Shown here piece after piece: positions 18,846-22,854 of a stretch of 22,854 nt of DNA; within the stretch, counting starts at the first letter, position 1, and each line of letters begins with the position of its first letter. The stretch is from NCBI GenBank assembly GCA_003427395.1, contig BFEA01000787.1, forward strand, positions 1-22,854. Direction: 5' to 3'. A program made the translations under genes and the position numbers. The DNA comes from Chara braunii. Its lineage: Eukaryota; Streptophyta; Charophyceae; Charales; Characeae. The notes below the pieces were generated by a model, which worked only from the letters and a program-made list of their open reading frames with translations, ran no database searches and was not told where the DNA came from.

Positions 18846-20125
18846 CTAGCTCCATCTTTCCCAGAACGCTTGGTTCCCTAGCACCTCCGTGTGGCTGCTC
18901 CTCCGGATGTCGGCCATAAGGACAGTCCTGATATTTTCCAGCGCCCTCTCTTGATACACTTGGAGTGGTGGGCCTGTTCCCTCCTTGCATTGTTCATTTC
19001 GCAAGGACCACAGGGCCCATAGTGCCGCTGCTCGTATTGTTTCTGCAGCCAGCATATGTTGCTTTCTGGACCTATCCACCATCATCGGGGCCCCCAAGAG
19101 GATGGCAGCGTCGTCCATCTCTGTGACCTCCAGCAGTGATCCTTCTGCCACGTCGTGTGTCCACCATGCCCAGAATGCCCTGACTATCGGGCACCGCACA
19201 GACAGATGGAGGATAGACTCTACTTGTCCGCACCCCTCAGCACATTCCTGGTCCTTGTGTTGGCTCCTAAGTGCCAGCCATTGTGCTGTTGGGATCGCCA
19301 GGTGATAAATTTGCCATAGCAGCCCAGCCTGTTTCTGATCTGGCAGGGCAGCCAAGATGGCACATTGCTCGTTCCACCTCTTCTTCGTCCGCCTGTTGAG
19401 GTATACGTCTGGAAGCCAGCTCCTCTTGGCCCAGCGGTCCCTGAGTTCTCCGCTAATGTCCACCTGCTCCAACAGGGAGTTGTAGATATTCTTTGTGGTC
19501 AGATCCTGGAGCGGGACTGCCCTCGTCTGCATCCTTTGGGACGGCCACTCCCAGTCCCTCTCCCTTGGATCCCACGCGAGATCCCGTCTCCTTGTTGCCA
19601 GCCGGTATTGCAGGTAGCATCCTTCCCTTCCCTTGATCCTTCGCACACCGCCACGGTTTCAAACAGATTCCTGTCCACCACCTTGGGGGACCCCCCTTCC
19701 TGCCTACCAACTTCCTGCAGCGGAGCCCCCAGTCCTTGATAACCCGAGTTGGCCACCCAGCCGGTGACTTCCAGTCTCCCATCGGCCACCACCTGTTCTA
19801 TCCTGTATACCATCTCTGGTCTCCGCAGTCCCCTCACTTTCAACCACTCTCCCATTGTTACTTCATCCTTCCTGAGAAGCTCTACACACTTTGGAGGGAT
19901 GGCTTCTCTCAGATCTTGCAGTGTTTGCCTTCGTCTCATCTTCCCCTGCAGAGCTTCCACTATGTCGTTGTCAGAGCGCCAGTCCTTTCGCCGTTCGTCC
20001 CATAGATGACCCACCTTATAGACTCCCTGCTCAGCCCACTTCCATCCGAATGCCCCTCGCGGGCCCAGCCAGGGGTATGGATCACCGGCCTCGTCGCAGA
20101 TGAATCTGTTCTCAAACAGCAGCTG
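18846..20125 (-). pseudogene. LINE ORF2 C-terminal region with zinc-binding motif
   Basis: After a frameshift near 20150 the reading resumes (LLFENRFICDE, then WKWAEQGVYKVGHLWDERRK). It shifts again near 19640 and runs open to a stop at 18846. A reverse-transcriptase-associated zinc-binding motif, ECAEGCGQVESILHLSVRCP, lies at about 19185-19245, followed by FWAWW. This is usual at the C-terminus of plant LINE proteins. Confidence 0.88.
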
Positions 20126-21770
20126 ATTGTAGACAGCATCGGCGGTTGCTGATAGGCGTCATCTTAATCTTATCTTCTTCCACAGTGCCAATTTTGTTGC
20201 CCACACCGTGTCTCTGCGAATGTGGCCTATTGCTGTATTGCTGACCAAGCAGAGGTCGACTGTCTCTCTTGGGCATAAGCCAAGTGGGTCCGGGCAACTT
20301 CCTCCAGAAGCCCCCTACCCTGCCCAGCAAATACCAAAGCAACTGGTGTAACTGCAGGGCAATAATCTGCTGCCTTTGGTCCAGTAAGCCCAGTCCACCA
20401 AACCTTTTTGGCTGGACGAGCTTGGTCCAAGCGACTCTACAAATGGAGTCCTGTGCTTCCGCGTTGTTCGACCATAGGTGTGCATGTATTGCCCTCTTTA
20501 TATATCTGAAAGTGCATTTACCAGCCATGTGCACTGTGCCCACGTACCACAGGGTCGCGAGGACAGAATTCTTGATAATGAGGGCCTTCCCAAATACCCT
20601 CATACTGCCCCTCACGCTCCACGCCTCGAGTCTGGCTACCGCCACCGTGGCTCTAATCGCCATCTGTTCTATTCCCCCGAAGCTTGGACCCAAGTTGGCC
20701 CCCAGCAAGGACATCCTCTCTCCTTCATCCACTGTAGGGATGTCCCATCCATCCAGTAAATCAACCTCCGGGGGGAGGACTGCCTTTGACTTCCTCCAGT
20801 TGACCCGTGCTCCCGAGTACTTGCAGAAAATATCGAGGTCCTCCTTGAGGATCCCCAGTTGATGAGCTGTCGGGGCGATCACTGCTCCAGAGTCGTCTGT
20901 AAAAGCTGTAGTCTGCAGTTCTTCAGTTGGGCCGGCCTTCATAGCGAGCAGCCGTTTGTCCGCTCTCAAGATATTGTGCATGGCGTCTATGTAGATGATG
21001 CGTAGGGCCGGGGGCAGCGGGCATTCTTGCTGCACAGATCTGGTCACCTTCAGCTTGTCCGACCTGACCCCGTTCACTTGCACCCTTCAACAGACTTCTT
21101 ACCCAGTCTCCTGCAGGAGGCACTCCAGTCTGACCCGATCGTATGCCTTTTCCAGGTCGATGGAGATGAACGCCTTGGCGTATCCTGTGCATCGGTCCTC
21201 CTCCAGTTTTTGCTGCGCCAAGATGACATTCGACAGGATTGCCATCCCGGTACAAAACCCGTCTTAGTGCAGTCTATAATCCGTGGCAGCACTTCCTTCA
21301 GGCGGGTTGCCATCACCTTGGCCAAGATCTTATATGGCACATTGAGGACAGATTTGGGGCGCCAATTCCGATCATCCTCCTTCGCCCCCTCCTTGTACAG
21401 TAGCACCGCGTAGGCATCCGCGAAGCTCTGCGGGGATGAGCCATCCTTGAGAGCTTCGTTATATGCTGCCGTCAGGAAGATCATGAAGAAGTTCCGGAAA
21501 TCTTTGTACATTTCGGCTATTGCCTCCTCCACTTCTACTGTCTCGATGTTCGCCTCCAGCCTACAGGACCGATCCAAATCCAAACGTTTACGGATATGCT
21601 TCCACATTTCCTGTTCTGGCACCGTTGCCATATCCGCGGCCGTCCATTCTTCCTCTTCGGTTAAGCAGCTCACGGTAGAAGTCGGTAACATACTTCAGGA
21701 TCTCTTGAGTGGTGCGCTGTCTTGCCTGGCTTTCATCAAAAGGGTGGTCCATGGCTGTCATCATTAGCGC
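20125..21770 (-). pseudogene. LINE reverse transcriptase domain, broken
   Basis: A first piece (to about 21663) has TTQEILKYVTDFYRELL. A one-base shift leads to a second piece with LLYKEGAKEDDRNWRPKSVL and VPYKILAKVMATRLKEVLP, the finger region of LINE enzymes. Another shift near 21250 leads to the palm: DLEKAYDRV (about 21132-21158, motif A), then stops near 21095 and 21086, then VQQECPLPPAL (normally QGCPLSP) and FTDDS at about 20893-20904, where FADD is usual. The changed motif B and the stops show it is dead. RNA-dependent DNA synthesis is the family's role. Confidence 0.9.
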
Positions 21771-21849
21771 GCCTTTGTGTGTAATTTCAATTTTCAACTG
21801 ATTTTTTTATTTATTTTTTTGGATGAGATTTTTTCTAGACTGGACCTCT

Positions 21850-21990
21850 CTCTGCTTCTTGTTTTTTTTTTTTTTAAAGCTGTCTTGTCCTCATAAAAGG
21901 GGGACAGGTGTATTCACTACGCTAATATGCTATTTTTAGTATTTTAGTATTTTCTTCTCTCAACATTTTTTCCACCTCACACTAGCTGCC
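21850..21990 (-). repeat. SINE family B tail, 5'-truncated copy
   Basis: On the minus strand it ends TGAGGACAAGACAGC followed by poly-A (poly-T on the + strand at about 21860-21872). It resembles 7886-7990 in the same orientation, including GTAGSYAGCTAGTG and TGTCCCCC. Confidence 0.6.
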
Positions 21991-22049
21991 TACATATCAG
22001 GGCTGTTTACAATTCTTCTTCCGCAAATCATTTTTCAGCGTACAAGGTA

Positions 22050-22074
22050 TTTTACCGAGGAAAACTCGGTAAAA
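22050..22074. repeat. Perfect 10-bp hairpin
   Basis: TTTTACCGAG and CTCGGTAAAA are separated by five bases. No context points to a function. Confidence 0.8.
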
Positions 22075-22369
22075 TTGCAGGGGAAACCTGGAAAAAAGCC
22101 ACAAAGGACAATTTTCAATCTTAGCGGCTTCTGAAATTGTGGTGCAAGCTTAGCCACCTCAGCTGCTGAATGTATCTGGCCTTATTGACCTCCACCGTAC
22201 GGTCCTTTTCCATCATTTTTTTCTAGAATACTGCATTCAACATCCTCCTCTTCCTTCCCCTCCGCACGGTGGTTCAAACTTTTAAGTCGTTCACTTTCAC
22301 GATTGGCATGCCTTTGAGGGTCGCAGCAAAGCGCATCTTTGATTGTGTTTCCTTTTTTTTTTTTTTGAA

Positions 22370-22500
22370 GGTAACCACCCACTACCACCCACCTTTCCCC
22401 ACCTCCACCTACCTCTACCCACCTCCACCTATCTCCACCTGTCTCCAACTGCCACCCACCTGCACACACCTCCACCCGCCTCAACCTATCTCCTCCTGTC
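22370..22500. repeat. CCACCT-type minisatellite
   Basis: Degenerate units of the type CCACCTNNCT run to about 100 bp before the last exon. The + strand is almost free of G. Confidence 0.9.
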
Positions 22501-22604
22501 GAGCCCTTCATGCTTGTTTTTTCCTGCTTTTTCTTGTGGATGCTAAATTTCTCTTTCTGTGTTCCTTTGAATCCTTTCTGCTTTATGTAACATGTGCAAT
22601 GCAG

Positions 22605-22636
22605 CGAAGCAGCATGTTGAGGATCCAGATAAGCAG
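22605..22636 (+). CDS. LIG4: DNA ligase IV, 32-nt micro-exon
   Basis: The acceptor GTGCAATGCAG is followed by CG, completing GCG (Ala) with the G left at 16071. It then reads KQHVEDPDKQ and the strong donor CAG|GTGAGT, leaving phase 0. Human ligase IV has K.MVED.D.Q and plant ligase IV has AK.......KQ just before the motif IIIa segment (CY..FD). That next exon must lie beyond the window. The exon is very short, so the call rests on phase, two good splice sites and the position-by-position fit. With it the four exons total 276 nt, exactly 92 codons. Confidence 0.82.
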
Positions 22637-22795
22637 GTGAGTGAGTCTGACATCCATCCAAAGACGCAGAAGGTCCAGCGAAACTGAAACCCAAGCAAAA
22701 GAAAACAGATGGCTGAAAGTAGAAAACAAACATACATTTCAATAATCGAATTATTTGACAATCAGTACTCCAACTTTCGACCCTCTTGGGCTTAC

Positions 22796-22801
<6 letters not shown>
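22637..22801 (+). other. LIG4: Start of the next LIG4 intron
   Basis: Opens with GTGAGT. No further exon is visible before the window ends. Confidence 0.6.

Positions 22802-22854
<53 letters not shown>
22802..22854. repeat. (CT)n microsatellite at the window edge
   Basis: At least 53 bp of CT, continuing beyond the window. Confidence 0.97.

Larger units (their letters stand above)
18770..21770 (-). mobile_element. Decayed non-LTR retrotransposon (LINE), antisense to LIG4
   Basis: Reading on the minus strand: a short linker, a reverse transcriptase domain, then a C-terminal zinc-binding region, the order of plant L1-type ORF2. No endonuclease domain precedes it, so the copy is truncated at the 5' end. 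Several frameshifts and stops make it inactive. Edges are approximate because neither a poly-A tail nor a target duplication is evident. Confidence 0.9.
16072..22604 (+). other. LIG4: LIG4 intron, about 6.5 kb
   Basis: Bounded by GTAGGT (16072) and GTGCAATGCAG (22604). It contains a CATGG-family copy, two related tRNA-like heads, tandem duplications, an antisense LINE, a SINE tail and a CCACCT minisatellite. Confidence 0.8.

Noticed and set aside
18985-21767. Plus-strand open frames opposite the LINE
   Set aside because: Shadows of the minus-strand coding sequence.

Overview
The window looks like nuclear DNA of a streptophyte. It is probably a charophycean alga of the Chara type: I infer this from the plant-like protein, very small exons in repeat-filled introns, and the organelle-derived fragment, not from a species match. 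There is no long intact ORF. Most long open frames come from microsatellites, poly-purine tracts or repeats.

The main gene is easy to miss. Four short exons on the + strand (3581-3672, 12748-12819, 15992-16071, 22605-22636; 92, 72, 80 and 32 nt) join in phase into 92 codons with no stop. They encode the start of the nucleotidyltransferase core of DNA ligase IV (LIG4, end joining): motif I with the adenylated lysine (KFDGDR), then motif III (ILDGEM), then the plant-type FGANQEV stretch. The introns between them are about 9.1, 3.2 and 6.5 kb. The 5' and 3' parts of the gene lie outside the window, apart from one weak upstream exon candidate.

Nearly everything else is repeat material inside or just upstream of those introns. 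(1) A non-autonomous DNA transposon family has CATRGYTAC-like inverted ends, CCGGAC-rich subterminal blocks and exact 8-bp target duplications. Four complete copies lie at 214-1668, 4330-5239, 8844-9838 and 13065-13450, with a fifth, end-damaged copy from 16388. (2) Six copies of a foldback element of about 122 bp have arms that differ between copies but match within each copy. (3) Two hAT-like elements carry GCCGAC-rich ends, one with a perfect 8-bp duplication. (4) A decayed antisense LINE lies in the third intron (about 18770-21770). (5) tRNA-like SINE heads form several families. (6) Long microsatellites, a 169-nt uninterrupted homopyrimidine tract and several tandem arrays are also present.

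The first intron also holds an organelle-type, probably mitochondrial, rps11 pseudogene (about 9957-10282) with one frameshift and an upstream stop. Just upstream is an unrecognised open frame that is interrupted by one of the CATGG elements and becomes continuous if the element is removed.
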